A DNA stretch of 64,000 nucleotides, from positions 1 through 64,000 of the forward strand of contig NZ_PXZM01000023.1 of NCBI RefSeq assembly GCF_003013395.1, read 5' to 3'. The position numbers and the translations under genes were made by a program. The stretch comes from Brevibacillus fortis. GTDB taxonomy: Bacteria > Bacillota > Bacilli > Brevibacillales > Brevibacillaceae. The notes under the pieces were generated by a model. The model had not been told where the DNA came from. It saw nothing but the letters and a program-made list of their open reading frames with translations, and did not search any database. Positions 1 to 7,904 of this stretch are shown piece after piece. The stretch's first letter is position 1; each line of letters opens with the position of its first letter.

Positions 1-122
1 CCTTCTCCGCTCAGTAGGACTCCACAAGTCGCTACGCCTGGAAATATTCTTCTCTGTCGTAACTGATTACATTCTTCAATCTTTTAAGGAATTTCAAGCC
101 CGTTTAACACTGAAAGCTCGTA

Positions 123-329
123 GAGGAAACAGGAGAAATAAGCGAAGATCTTTGAAAACACCGACCGAGGCGCAATGAAGAAAGGAGAAACAAGCTTTTA
201 GCGTCCACCTCTGATACACCTCTTGAATGGACGACTTTGGACGCGGGTTTCGCTTTTTTTCATGGAGCCGGGCAGCTTACGCTACCCTGGGGGTGTTCCA
301 AGAATCAAAGCGTTTTCTCCTGTTTCCTC
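123..329. repeat. 207-nt multi-stem inverted-repeat element (element 1)
   Basis: The outer arms 123-138 (GAGGAAACAGGAGAAA) and 314-329 are perfect 16-bp reverse complements. Inside, CTTTGA (150-155) pairs with TCAAAG (305-310) and AACACC (157-162) with GGTGTT (292-297). A long imperfect stem joins 175-184 with 253-263, 187-191 with 247-251, and GCGTCCA (201-207) with TGGACGC (238-244). A hairpin with a TTAC loop sits at 268-290. This gives a junction-like fold of about 207 nt. It could be a structured RNA, a MITE-like repeat or a cruciform. No transposase is nearby and no target duplication is obvious. Compare the element at 49672-49881. Confidence 0.6.
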
Positions 330-364
330 CTCACCACCACAGTATGCTAAATGGGCTTTCCCCA

Positions 365-397
365 TAAAAATAAAACCGCCTCCATAAAGGAGACGGC
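365..397 (-). terminator. Intrinsic terminator of the binding-protein transcript
   Basis: CCGCCTCC (376-383) and GGAGACGG (389-396) form a stem with one mismatch and a 5-nt loop. Read on the minus strand it is followed by TTTTATTTTT. It lies about 220 nt beyond the stop of the minus-strand binding-protein gene. Confidence 0.7.
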
Positions 398-615
398 ATA
401 TATCGAGCTCGTTAGTTTTGAGGTGTTACCGATCATCACGTGCGACGCATCTACCTCCAGTATGAAGTTAGAAGCTTAAAGCAGTGTACGGTTTCCCTTA
501 CTCACTAGGTGATCGTGTAAATCATCCATGGCACATCGCCTCCGAAAAGGAATACAGCCTGATTGAAAACACACCACCGAGCTCGATGAGTATAGTATGA
601 GCCAAGCCCATCATT

Positions 616-1554
616 TTATTCACTCATCTTTAGCATTTGTTTTCGAATCGCATTTAAAAACGATTGGTTGCTGTAGGCCGTCCCACCAGCCAAGCCTGGT
701 TCAACTGCATTCATGTACATTTGATCTGCTTTGACTGCGTTCAGGTTTGTCCAAGCAGGCTGCTCTTGCAACTGCTTGAAAGCTGGCTGGTCTTCTCTGT
801 TGACCATCACAAACAAGTAGTTGGGATCTTCTTTTGCCAAAGCATCCATAGAGAGCGCGGTACGCTCCTGCACATTTGCGACGACATCTGGGACAGGCAG
901 GGCCAAATTTGTATATAACAGATAATTGTACCGCTCGTGCTTCGGATAAATGTAGAAGGAGCCTTCTTCGAACCACACTGTCAGCACTTTCTTTTCTGGA
1001 AGTGGGGCGAGCTTGTCGCGGAGTTCCAGTGCGTTTTGCTTCACTTTTCCTACAAATGTATCCAAATTAGCATCTTTTCCACGAACATCAGCGAGCAGAC
1101 GCAAGTTTTCTTGCCAATGAGCTCCGTTCGTAGAGACGGGAATGACGGATGCAGCGCTTTGCAATTTGGCCAAGTCTTCTTTTGAGGTCTTGTCGGTTGT
1201 CATAATGACGTCCGGTTTGAGGGCAACCAACTCACCTAGATTATCTGCAATATTCCATGGGAGATGCTTGGCATTTCGGATCATGGCTTGATATTCCGCC
1301 GGAAACTTTCCGTTTTTATCCATGGTAGCTGCGACGGGCGGGATTCCCAACAAGAAAGAATCCTCATACGAAGCAGGGAAGCCTACGTAAACAATATCTT
1401 TGGTTCTGGCTGGAATTTTATAAGTGTTGCCCAGGTAATTGATCGATCTGGTCGGATTCGATGCTGCTGAATCCCCCGATTGTCCACCATTGCCGCAGGC
1501 TGTCAGTACGAGGAGCAAAGCGGCGATCGGGATAGCTAGTAGCCGTTTATACAT
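616..1554 (-). CDS. Iron-siderophore-type ABC transporter substrate-binding lipoprotein
   Basis: A 312-aa lipoprotein. The start at 1554 is chosen because it gives a short signal peptide ending in the lipobox L-T-A-C (Cys20) and has GGAGTGA upstream; the longer frame to 1647 would bury the signal. Residues about 45-300 resemble the FeuA/YfiY-like periplasmic-binding fold for Fe(III)-siderophores, with two lobes joined by a helix (for example the stretch with NLGELVALKPDVIM). It should sit on the outer membrane face and deliver ligand to a permease, but no permease or ATPase gene adjoins it, so it is an orphan that must work with components encoded elsewhere. The ligand is not readable from sequence. 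Confidence 0.85.
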   Translation of the reverse strand: MYKRLLAIPIAALLLVLTACGNGGQSGDSAASNPTRSINYLGNTYKIPARTKDIVYVGFPASYEDSFLLGIPPVAATMDKNGKFPAEYQAMIRNAKHLPWNIADNLGELVALKPDVIMTTDKTSKEDLAKLQSAASVIPVSTNGAHWQENLRLLADVRGKDANLDTFVGKVKQNALELRDKLAPLPEKKVLTVWFEEGSFYIYPKHERYNYLLYTNLALPVPDVVANVQERTALSMDALAKEDPNYLFVMVNREDQPAFKQLQEQPAWTNLNAVKADQMYMNAVEPGLAGGTAYSNQSFLNAIRKQMLKMSE

Positions 1555-1672
1555 ACAGGTCACTCCGTTCTTACTTCTTGTGTTATCAGGAAAGTAGCAG
1601 GACTCATGTAAATTATAGGCTACCCGATCTATTAGTCGCTGTTGCATTCCTGAACATTTTCAAACATTCTGC

Positions 1673-1699
1673 TGTAACCTTTTTCCTGCTCAAGACACT
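1673..1699 (+). promoter_or_regulatory. Possible ECF-type autoregulatory promoter
   Basis: TGTAACC followed by a T-rich run (1673-1684) matches the -35 region favoured by SigX/SigW-type ECF factors. The expected CG-containing -10 about 17 nt later is not clear (CACT is there), so this is only a candidate for autoregulation of the sigma gene starting at 1774. Confidence 0.3.
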
Positions 1700-1773
1700 A
1701 ATTGGTATACGAGAAAAATTTCGCTATGGGAAAGTAGTCGATCAGCCGACAGCAAGAGAATGGAGGAGCTTCT

Positions 1774-2316
1774 TTGTATGAGGAAATGAAACATCAGGTC
1801 ATGGCCATCTATGAGCGGCATTATCATGATGTGTATCAATTTTTGCTGTACTTTGCCGGCAGTCAGAATGATGCAGAAGATTTGACGCAGGAGGTTTTTT
1901 TACGAGTGATTCGATCGCTTGAACGATTTGAAGAGCGATCTGACATGAAGACATGGCTGTTTGCGATCGCGAAGCATACAGCGATGAATTACTATCGAAA
2001 ACGCAAGTGGCAAAAGCTGTTGTCAGGGGACTGGCTGTCTGTCGTGATGCCAGCCTCAGAGGGGAATCCTGCTCAGGAAGCGGAAAGCCGGGAGGACGAG
2101 CAGGAATTGATCGCTGCGATCAAGGGACTGCCGCCGCATTACCGCATGGTTGTCATTCTGCGTGGCATTAAAGAGTACAGCGTCAAAGAGACAGCCGAAA
2201 TACTGGATTGTTCAGAATCAAACGTGAAAACGACGATGCACCGGGCACTGAAGCTATTACATGGCAAACTGTCGCATACGAAGAAGGGGGAGTTGTACAG
2301 TGGATTGGCAAAATGA
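1774..2316 (+). CDS. ECF RNA polymerase sigma factor (SigX-like)
   Basis: A 180-aa sigma-70 family ECF factor. Region 2 (about residues 12-75) carries the typical DAEDLTQEVFLRV and MKTWLFAIAKH segments for core binding and -10 recognition. Region 4 (about 110-165) ends in the helix-turn-helix around YSVKETAEILDCSESNVKT that reads the -35. The start is TTG at 1774, set by GGAGGA 7 nt upstream; the first in-frame ATG (1786) has no such site. It overlaps the next gene, whose product has the layout of a membrane anti-sigma factor. The closest named family is SigX, but the exact regulon cannot be read. Confidence 0.88.
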   Translation: MYEEMKHQVMAIYERHYHDVYQFLLYFAGSQNDAEDLTQEVFLRVIRSLERFEERSDMKTWLFAIAKHTAMNYYRKRKWQKLLSGDWLSVVMPASEGNPAQEAESREDEQELIAAIKGLPPHYRMVVILRGIKEYSVKETAEILDCSESNVKTTMHRALKLLHGKLSHTKKGELYSGLAK

Positions 2317-3682
2317 ACGAGATATACTGGAACGGTTAGCGACTCTGCAAAAAAGTCCCCCCCCACGTAAGGAGTTTGTAGAGAGTTTACGTACTGTGCT
2401 GAAACAAGAAACAATTCGGGTCGGCAAGAGGAGACGGCTGTTCTTGACTCCGTTGAAAGCGGGGATGACAGCAGTCGTGATCGCTTCTGGCTTTGGGCTG
2501 TATATCATGGCCGGAATGGGGCAAAACGAACTTGTGGACCCTCAGGTGACGGCAACAAGTAGTCCGCAGCTTCCGGCCCATCCTGTATACGAGCAGGCGA
2601 AGAAGCTGCTGCAAGAATTGGCTGGCCGTGATGCGAGTCAATATGCGGTAAACGGCATGCTGTCCAATACAGAAACAGGTCATGTCGTGATGAACAAGAC
2701 GGTTAACAACATTCTGGTTCTTGAAGACCAATACACGTTTACGATAGACAAGGCGGGCAGGCATCATATAAAAGAGGTACAGACAAACGATACGACAGGC
2801 ATGGTCTTTCCTGATCCCAAAAAGGCAATGCCAGAGAAGCAGGCTGAGCAAATTTTTGGGCAAAGTGCCCGGCTCCTCTATTCAGAGGGAGAAGGGCGAT
2901 TACAATACGAGTTTCCATTTTCAGGTGATATTGATGCGATTACAGGAGAGATTTATCCCACGGAACGCTATCATCCCGATTACACCCTTGTAGAAATGCC
3001 GCCAATTCCGGTGAAACCAGGAGGCATACAGCTGGTAGCTCCTGACATCGAAGAAGCAGATAGACTTTTTCGGGAGTGGGGATTCGAGCCTCCGTTTTCC
3101 TTCGTGGTTCATCAAGGCTCGGGCGTACATACGTACAAAGTAGAGACGCGAACCAAACAAAAAATGGAACTGACCGTGGTGACAGAAACAGGGGATATTC
3201 TTGACTATCGGTATGGAAATATCCATGAGAACGAGGAGAAGCTTCCTCATCCTAAGCAGGAAAATGTTCAAGAAGCAGCTAAGCAGTTTCAGAAATACCT
3301 TCCGTTAGACACGAAAGAATTGCTACTTGGTTCTGCCACTAGAAAAGGCAACATCGAAACCTATCAATTCTTTAAGTCCCATCAGGGAGTCCCGATTATG
3401 GGAGGGTATACGGTTCAGTTTGATGTGGACAGGAAACAGGTGATCGGAATCATTCCCCCGTATGCCGAGGAGTCTAAACCGCTTCCTGACAAAAACAACG
3501 CAATGTCACGGGAAGACGCGACTAGCGTATACGTTACCCATCGTCCGCTGCGATTGGTCTACAAGCTGATGGAGAACCAAACTACAGGAAAATTAGAGCC
3601 GCGTCTCGTCTATCATATTTATTATCACGATACCCCACTTTATATGGTAGATGCACTGACAGGGGAGTGGGTGCGTAGATAA
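2300..3682 (+). CDS. Membrane anti-sigma factor with large extracytoplasmic PepSY/YcdB-like domain
   Basis: About 460 aa from GTG 2300, which has GGGGGAG 7 nt upstream and overlaps the sigma gene by 17 nt, so translational coupling is likely. A short cytoplasmic N-terminus (1-50, charged, able to hold the sigma factor) is followed by one membrane helix (about 51-72) and then roughly 390 residues outside. The outer part has two copies of a fold ending in GVPIMGGYTVQFDVD-type and LVYHIYYHDTPLYMVDALTG-type strands, as in PepSY/YcdB proteins. Family knowledge: such anti-sigmas release their partner after envelope stress. No zinc HXXXCXXC anti-sigma motif is visible. The function is inferred from position and topology. 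Confidence 0.75.
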   Translation: MDWQNERDILERLATLQKSPPPRKEFVESLRTVLKQETIRVGKRRRLFLTPLKAGMTAVVIASGFGLYIMAGMGQNELVDPQVTATSSPQLPAHPVYEQAKKLLQELAGRDASQYAVNGMLSNTETGHVVMNKTVNNILVLEDQYTFTIDKAGRHHIKEVQTNDTTGMVFPDPKKAMPEKQAEQIFGQSARLLYSEGEGRLQYEFPFSGDIDAITGEIYPTERYHPDYTLVEMPPIPVKPGGIQLVAPDIEEADRLFREWGFEPPFSFVVHQGSGVHTYKVETRTKQKMELTVVTETGDILDYRYGNIHENEEKLPHPKQENVQEAAKQFQKYLPLDTKELLLGSATRKGNIETYQFFKSHQGVPIMGGYTVQFDVDRKQVIGIIPPYAEESKPLPDKNNAMSREDATSVYVTHRPLRLVYKLMENQTTGKLEPRLVYHIYYHDTPLYMVDALTGEWVRR

Positions 3683-3699
3683 TCACATCGTAACAACAG

Positions 3700-3728
3700 A
3701 AAAACCAGGGAGGGATTCCCTGGTTTTT
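3700..3728. terminator. Bidirectional intrinsic terminator
   Basis: AAAAACCAGGG (3700-3710) and CCCTGGTTTTT (3718-3728) form a perfect 11-bp stem with a 7-nt loop. It separates the + strand sigma/anti-sigma pair from the converging minus-strand gene and has T-runs on both strands. Confidence 0.9.
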
Positions 3729-3739
3729 CGTTATGTCTC

Positions 3740-4222
3740 TTATTTGAAGAGCGGAACGTAAATATCAATCTCATTGTCTTCTTGCTCTGGCTTGTAGCGC
3801 TCGTCCCAATACTCAAAATCAAACCTGGCATACTCATATCCCGATTCGCAGAGCCAAGACCCGTAAAGAAAACCATACGTCTCGCCCAAGTTTGTCTCAG
3901 GTCCCTTGTGTGTTACTTGTGCAAATGTCCCCGCAGGAATCGTGTGACTGACCATCCCTTCAGGAATATCGGTGAGGCTGGAAACTTCGACGCCAATAAG
4001 GGTAGTAAAGGGATCTATCGCTGCATCGAAGTCATCTTTGTCAGGATAGAGTTGGATCAGATATTCGCCCTTACCAACCTGATTGTGAATCTCGCTTTTT
4101 CTAGCTCGCAAAGCTTCAGTCGTAGTAGCGGAGAGCTTTTTGCCCAAGTCTTCTGTCACATTCGCCGTAAAAGTGATACCAATTACATGTGTTTCCTCGC
4201 GGGTGAGAATGGTTGGCTCCAT
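3740..4222 (-). CDS. GyrI-like / effector-binding domain protein
   Basis: A 160-aa soluble protein starting at ATG 4222 (AAAGGAC upstream; the extra upstream codons in frame lack a ribosome site). The whole length matches the GyrI-like effector-binding fold seen as the ligand domain of BmrR/Rob-type regulators: an N-terminal half with a T-x-E-E-H-V-I-G strand, and a C-terminal half with the acidic FDFEYWDERYKPE stretch that normally lines the ligand cavity with a Glu. There is no DNA-binding domain, so it is a stand-alone domain of the kind that binds or hydrolyses small hydrophobic or cationic compounds. The substrate is unknown. Confidence 0.75.
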   Translation of the reverse strand: MEPTILTREETHVIGITFTANVTEDLGKKLSATTTEALRARKSEIHNQVGKGEYLIQLYPDKDDFDAAIDPFTTLIGVEVSSLTDIPEGMVSHTIPAGTFAQVTHKGPETNLGETYGFLYGSWLCESGYEYARFDFEYWDERYKPEQEDNEIDIYVPLFK

Positions 4223-4273
4223 GAAACAACGTCCTTTCGTGTAGGAGAATAGGGAACAGAGCAAATCCAGCAA

Positions 4274-5543
4274 CTATTTCAGTTCTCTGGCATATATCTT
4301 CGTCCCATCATGCGTAAACGTACCGATATATTTCTTGCCGCCTACCGTATATTCCATAGAAACGGTTTCCTTTCTAGGAGGCGTGAGCAGCTTGTGCGGA
4401 AACGGGAATGGTTGCTTGTTCGCCAAGTCTGCCATGATCTGTGTGTCTGTATGAAAGAGCTTGCCAGTCTGTTTCAATTGCTTGAGCTGCTCTGGTTTAT
4501 CCAACTTGTAAGGAAGGGTCGTGGTTGGTTTGTCCATCGCATTGATTTTCTGGAAGAAGTACCCGTCCTTTGTTTTCGACACCGCAATAAACTGTCCGTC
4601 ACTTGTCTCTTTCAAAAATGCATACTTTTTCGAAGCGAATGTTCCTTTTTTATTCATCAATAAGTAAAATTCTTCATTGGCTTTTTTGCCTGACACGATA
4701 AAAACACCGGAATGGAAGTTGGATTCCACCTTGTAATTTTGGGATGGCTTCAACACGACTTTTCCTTCGTGTGTTACAAAGTGGGTCATGCCATTGATTT
4801 TTACGCGGTGCAATCCTTCGCTGTACCCCATGTACTCATCAAAGAACGGCTTCGCGTGTATTTTTCCATTCATGTCTTTTAAACCGAATTTGTAGGATAA
4901 TATTGCGCCATCCTTTTTGTTGTATTGGACAAAAGGGTAGTGCTGAATATCGAAAGTTGTAGCTCCCGTATATTCACTTGGGATCGTGAATAGTTCCTCA
5001 TCTGTGATCTGCTTGGATGTTTTCGTACGAGCATTATACAGATAAGAGGTATAGCTTGTGGGAGAATATAAAAACCACTCTCCGTCTATTTGCGTGAAAT
5101 AATTGTTATAGGCGCCTAATTCCTGTGTGTTGCCTTGTTGATCGAAAATAATAAACGAGCTGTTCCCGTAGAAGGTAATAATATGAAAAAAACCGTATCC
5201 GTCTTGCAACGGACTCATGTACCCCGGATATGCTAACGATTCCTGCTGATCGATTACTTTCCTGGTAGGAGAAACAAGGGCAAAATGAGGGAACCATTGC
5301 TGCTTGAACTCTTTGTAAAAGGGATCGTTTGGACTCGATCCTGCAAATGGGACGAAAAATGGTTCCGTTAGACCAGGTGGTACCTGAATCTCTTTTTCTG
5401 TCGGAACGTACTTGAGTACTGTCGTTTCCGGTCTGTTTGAACGGATGGCCGTTTCGGAATGTGCGATAGAAGGAACGATTGATAGAGTAAGGCTCAGAGC
5501 TAGCAGAATGTTGACATATTTGGAGTTTTTCACAGGTAGAATC
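4274..5543 (-). CDS. Secreted WG-repeat-like protein
   Basis: About 423 aa from GTG 5543-5545 with AAGGAAAGAG upstream. Residues 1-30 are a Sec signal peptide with cleavage near A-H-S. The middle (about 200-330) has repeated strand units such as KDMNGKIHAKPFFDEYMGYSEG and HEGKVVLKP, typical of WG (KWG) repeats that build a beta-propeller-like solenoid. It is probably secreted or wall-associated. No catalytic motif is visible. The gene lies 51 nt upstream of the GyrI-like gene on the same strand, so the two may be co-transcribed. The role is unknown. Confidence 0.65.
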
Positions 5544-5609
5544 ACTTTCTCTTTCCTTTTTTATCTGTAGAAGGTAGACGTTTCTTGAAAGATGAATGTC
5601 ACGCATGTG

Positions 5610-5662
5610 TTGATCTTACAAGATTTGGATGATATAGTTGTATACATAGATTTATGATGTAT
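5610..5662 (+). promoter_or_regulatory. Sigma-A promoter with PadR-type operator
   Basis: TTGATC (5610-5615), a 17-nt spacer and TATAGT (5633-5638) make a good promoter. Just past it, ATACAT (5642-5647) and ATGTAT (5657-5662) form an inverted repeat with a 9-nt gap, and TGTATACA (5639-5646) is itself a palindrome. PadR proteins commonly bind ATGT/ACAT-armed repeats, so this is a likely autoregulatory operator covering the transcription start. Confidence 0.6.
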
Positions 5663-5700
5663 TGTGTATCTAGGTATTTGCGGTTAAATCGGGAGGCACT

Positions 5701-6033
5701 ATGAAAATCAATAAGGAACTTTTAAAAGGCAGCACCGTGATCCTGATCTTGACGATGCTGGATCGAAAGGAAATGTACGGGTACGAGATCGCGAAAGCCA
5801 TTGAGAAAGAGTCAAACGGTCTGTTTACGTTAAAAGAAGGAACGCTGTATCCGATCCTGCATGCGCTCGAAGCGGAGCGTTATGTGGAAGCGTATTGGGA
5901 TGAGAAGGATGGGAGGAAACGCAAATACTATCGGATTACGGCAGAAGGTCGCGGGCAATTGAAGGAGAAAAAGCTCGAGTGGCATACGTTCCGCGATGGG
6001 ATTGATCGGGTGTTAGGAGAGGGAAGAGCATGA
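5701..6033 (+). CDS. PadR family transcriptional regulator
   Basis: A 110-aa winged-helix repressor of the short PadR subfamily. The N-terminal part carries the characteristic ILTMLDRKEMYGYEIAKAIEKES helix-turn-helix, then LKEGTLYPILHALEAERYVEAYW as recognition helix and wing, and a short C-terminal dimerisation helix. GGGAGG lies 5 nt upstream of ATG 5701. The stop overlaps the next start in an ATGA (6030-6033), so the membrane protein downstream is translated with it and is the likely regulatory target, as is usual for PadR/HAAS pairs. The inducing signal is unknown. Confidence 0.92.
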   Translation: MKINKELLKGSTVILILTMLDRKEMYGYEIAKAIEKESNGLFTLKEGTLYPILHALEAERYVEAYWDEKDGRKRKYYRITAEGRGQLKEKKLEWHTFRDGIDRVLGEGRA

Positions 6034-7337
6034 AGCAGACGAATACACATCCATTGATTGCAGATTATCTCGATCAAGTATGTCGACATGTGCGGGCAAC
6101 GGAAATGCATCGCAGAATTCGGGATGAGCTGGAAAGTCACCTGCTTGATTTGATGGATGAACAGATGGACGATGGCGTGGAAGAGGAAGAAGCGGTAAGG
6201 CAAGCCATATTGCAAATGGGGGATTCTGCTGCGATTGGGAAGCAGTTGCATCGGATTTATAAGTCCAGGGTGGAGTGGAGGCTTCTGGTGTATGTGATGG
6301 CTTTCCTGGCTGTTGGTCTGTTTACGATGTATGGTATGCAGGTCAGTTTTATAGAGTTCAAGCTGGATTATTACTGGTTCTATTCCTTACTGGGTATCGG
6401 GGTGATGCTCGCAGTTACTTTTACGGATTATCGCAAGCTTTTGCCGTACTCGTTGCATTTGTACGTGCTGACTGTGGGCGTGTTTTTTCTCATTCTTGCG
6501 TACGGCTATACAATGAATGGAAAAACATGTATGTACATTAGCGGTTCGATTAAGATCGATTTTGTGGCAATGTCCATGTATTTGTTTCTCATAAGCGTTG
6601 CGGGTATGCTTCTTACCAGAACGTGGCGATTTCGGAGCATAGCTTCCAAGCTGACCGTATTTGTTTTGTTGCCAGCTTGCCTCTTTGTTATGGCTGGATC
6701 GTTTATGGACCTCATGCTCTACCTATTTGGATTCATGATACTCATGATGTATACGAAAACCGCCCGGAAAGAAAAACTCTATTTAGTGATTGTGTCTGCT
6801 ATTGTTTGGACAGTTGCCTGTTTATTGGATAGATACACGTTAGGAAGGGTGCTGGGCTGGGTACAACCGACCAAAGATCCGCTCGGAAAGGGATATGTAT
6901 ATCTAGAGGCGATGGAAGCAATTCGCTCGGCAGGTTTTTGGGGAAAGGGCTCCAATGCTCCATTACCGAAAATGTCTTATTTAGACTCCGATTTCAAATT
7001 TACGTACTTAATCCATAGTTATGGCTGGATTGCGGGCATCTTGATCTTGTTAGCCGTTGCTCTGTTTATAATGAGACTGGCTCGGGTCGTCAAGGAAGTG
7101 GATGAGCCATATGGAAAGCATCTCATTGTCAGTATCGTTCCTTTATTCTCCCTGTTCTTCATTTGGCCACTGATGATGTCAACCGGCATGCTGCCAATCG
7201 TGTATCTTGGGATTCCTTTTCTCAGCTATGGCAACATAGGGACTGCTTTGGCTCATTTCGCTGTCCTCGGTCTCGTTCTTAGTGTCCATCGGCATAGAAA
7301 CTCAATAGGAAAGCCACATACCTTCATGGTAAAATAG
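6030..7337 (+). CDS. HAAS-type domain fused to a SEDS (FtsW/RodA/SpoVE) membrane protein
   Basis: 435 aa. Residues 1-80 are soluble and match the HAAS/permease-prefix domain (YLDQVCRHVRATEMHRRIRDEL, ...EEAVRQAILQMGD) that accompanies PadR-controlled membrane proteins. From about residue 88 there are about nine or ten hydrophobic helices with the SEDS C-terminal signature, ending in GIPFLSYGNIGTALAHFAVLG. The loop LDSDFKFTYLIHSYG (about residue 318) keeps the Asp that is catalytic in RodA/FtsW glycan polymerases. It therefore may polymerise or flip a cell-wall-type glycan under PadR control rather than act in normal division. No partner class B PBP is adjacent. Confidence 0.8.
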   Translation: MKQTNTHPLIADYLDQVCRHVRATEMHRRIRDELESHLLDLMDEQMDDGVEEEEAVRQAILQMGDSAAIGKQLHRIYKSRVEWRLLVYVMAFLAVGLFTMYGMQVSFIEFKLDYYWFYSLLGIGVMLAVTFTDYRKLLPYSLHLYVLTVGVFFLILAYGYTMNGKTCMYISGSIKIDFVAMSMYLFLISVAGMLLTRTWRFRSIASKLTVFVLLPACLFVMAGSFMDLMLYLFGFMILMMYTKTARKEKLYLVIVSAIVWTVACLLDRYTLGRVLGWVQPTKDPLGKGYVYLEAMEAIRSAGFWGKGSNAPLPKMSYLDSDFKFTYLIHSYGWIAGILILLAVALFIMRLARVVKEVDEPYGKHLIVSIVPLFSLFFIWPLMMSTGMLPIVYLGIPFLSYGNIGTALAHFAVLGLVLSVHRHRNSIGKPHTFMVK

Positions 7338-7351
7338 CAATCCAGAAGAAG

Positions 7352-7406
7352 CCTCGGGCAATCGAAAATGCTAGGATATAGACATCAAGGAAAAACAAAC
7401 CCGAGG
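7352..7406 (+). promoter_or_regulatory. Inverted repeat covering a ribosome binding site
   Basis: CCTCGGG (7352-7358) is the exact complement of CCCGAGG (7400-7406), which overlaps the GAGGAGG ribosome site (7403-7409) of the VOC gene starting at 7417. Folding would partly hide the site. It may also be a weak terminator-like fold after the preceding gene; no T-run follows. Confidence 0.35.
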
Positions 7407-7416
7407 AGGAATCACA

Positions 7417-7833
7417 ATGGCTTTGCAATCCAAACAGATTTTCGTCAATTTACCGGTGAAAGACCTCAACAAGTCGATCGACTTCTTTACGGCAATCGGT
7501 TATGAATTCAACCCGCAATTTACAGATCAAAATGCAGCATGCCTGGTGATCGGGGAAAACATTTTTGCCATGCTGCTCGTCGAAGAGTTTTTCCAAACGT
7601 TTACGAAAAAAGAACTGACAGATGCAACGAGAAGCACCGAGGTGATTGTCGCGTTATCGGCGGACAGCAAAGAGCAAGTCGACGAGATCGTAAACAAAGC
7701 ATTAGCTGCGGGCGCAACTCCATCGAAAGACCCGGTTGACCACGGCTTCATGTACAGCTGGAGCTTTCAAGATTTGGATGGACATCTGTGGGAGTTCTTG
7801 TATATGGATCAAGGTGCTGTTCCACAGGAATAA
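7417..7833 (+). CDS. VOC (glyoxalase/bleomycin-resistance fold) protein
   Basis: 138 aa with two beta-alpha-beta-beta-beta modules. The first begins QIFVNLPVKDLNKSIDFFTAIGYEFNPQF and the second ends WSFQDLDGHLWEFLYMD. It resembles the extradiol-dioxygenase-like group often named YaeR/PhnB-like. The Glu in HLWEF is in the position of a metal ligand. Strong GAGGAGG upstream. The substrate cannot be told, and neighbours give no pathway. Confidence 0.85.
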   Translation: MALQSKQIFVNLPVKDLNKSIDFFTAIGYEFNPQFTDQNAACLVIGENIFAMLLVEEFFQTFTKKELTDATRSTEVIVALSADSKEQVDEIVNKALAAGATPSKDPVDHGFMYSWSFQDLDGHLWEFLYMDQGAVPQE

Positions 7834-7855
7834 AAGACGGAGTAAACGAAATGAG

Positions 7856-7903
7856 GGCAAAAAGCATGGGATCGAAAAGGGGATCCCTGCTTTTTGCCTT
7901 TTT
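7856..7903. terminator. Bidirectional terminator between convergent VOC genes
   Basis: GGCAAAAAGCA plus GGGATC (7856-7873, one bulged T) pairs with GATCCC plus TGCTTTTTGCC (7882-7898), followed by a T-run. It lies between the stop at 7833 and the stop of the opposing gene at 7905. Confidence 0.9.
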
Positions 7904-7904
7904 G

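Larger units (their letters stand above)
1..615. other. Gene-free left flank with structured DNA
   Basis: I see no convincing protein gene here. The stretch holds the large inverted-repeat element at 123-329, a minus-strand terminator at 365-397, and between that terminator and the binding-protein gene a 17-codon minus-strand reading frame (476-529) preceded by GGAGGCG. Positions 1-120 show nothing recognisable. Confidence 0.6.

Noticed and set aside
123-329. 6S RNA or SRP RNA identity for element 1
   Set aside because: Size is similar to 6S RNA but neither the central bubble nor any sequence I recall from bacilli is present; no SRP GGAA tetraloop region is seen.
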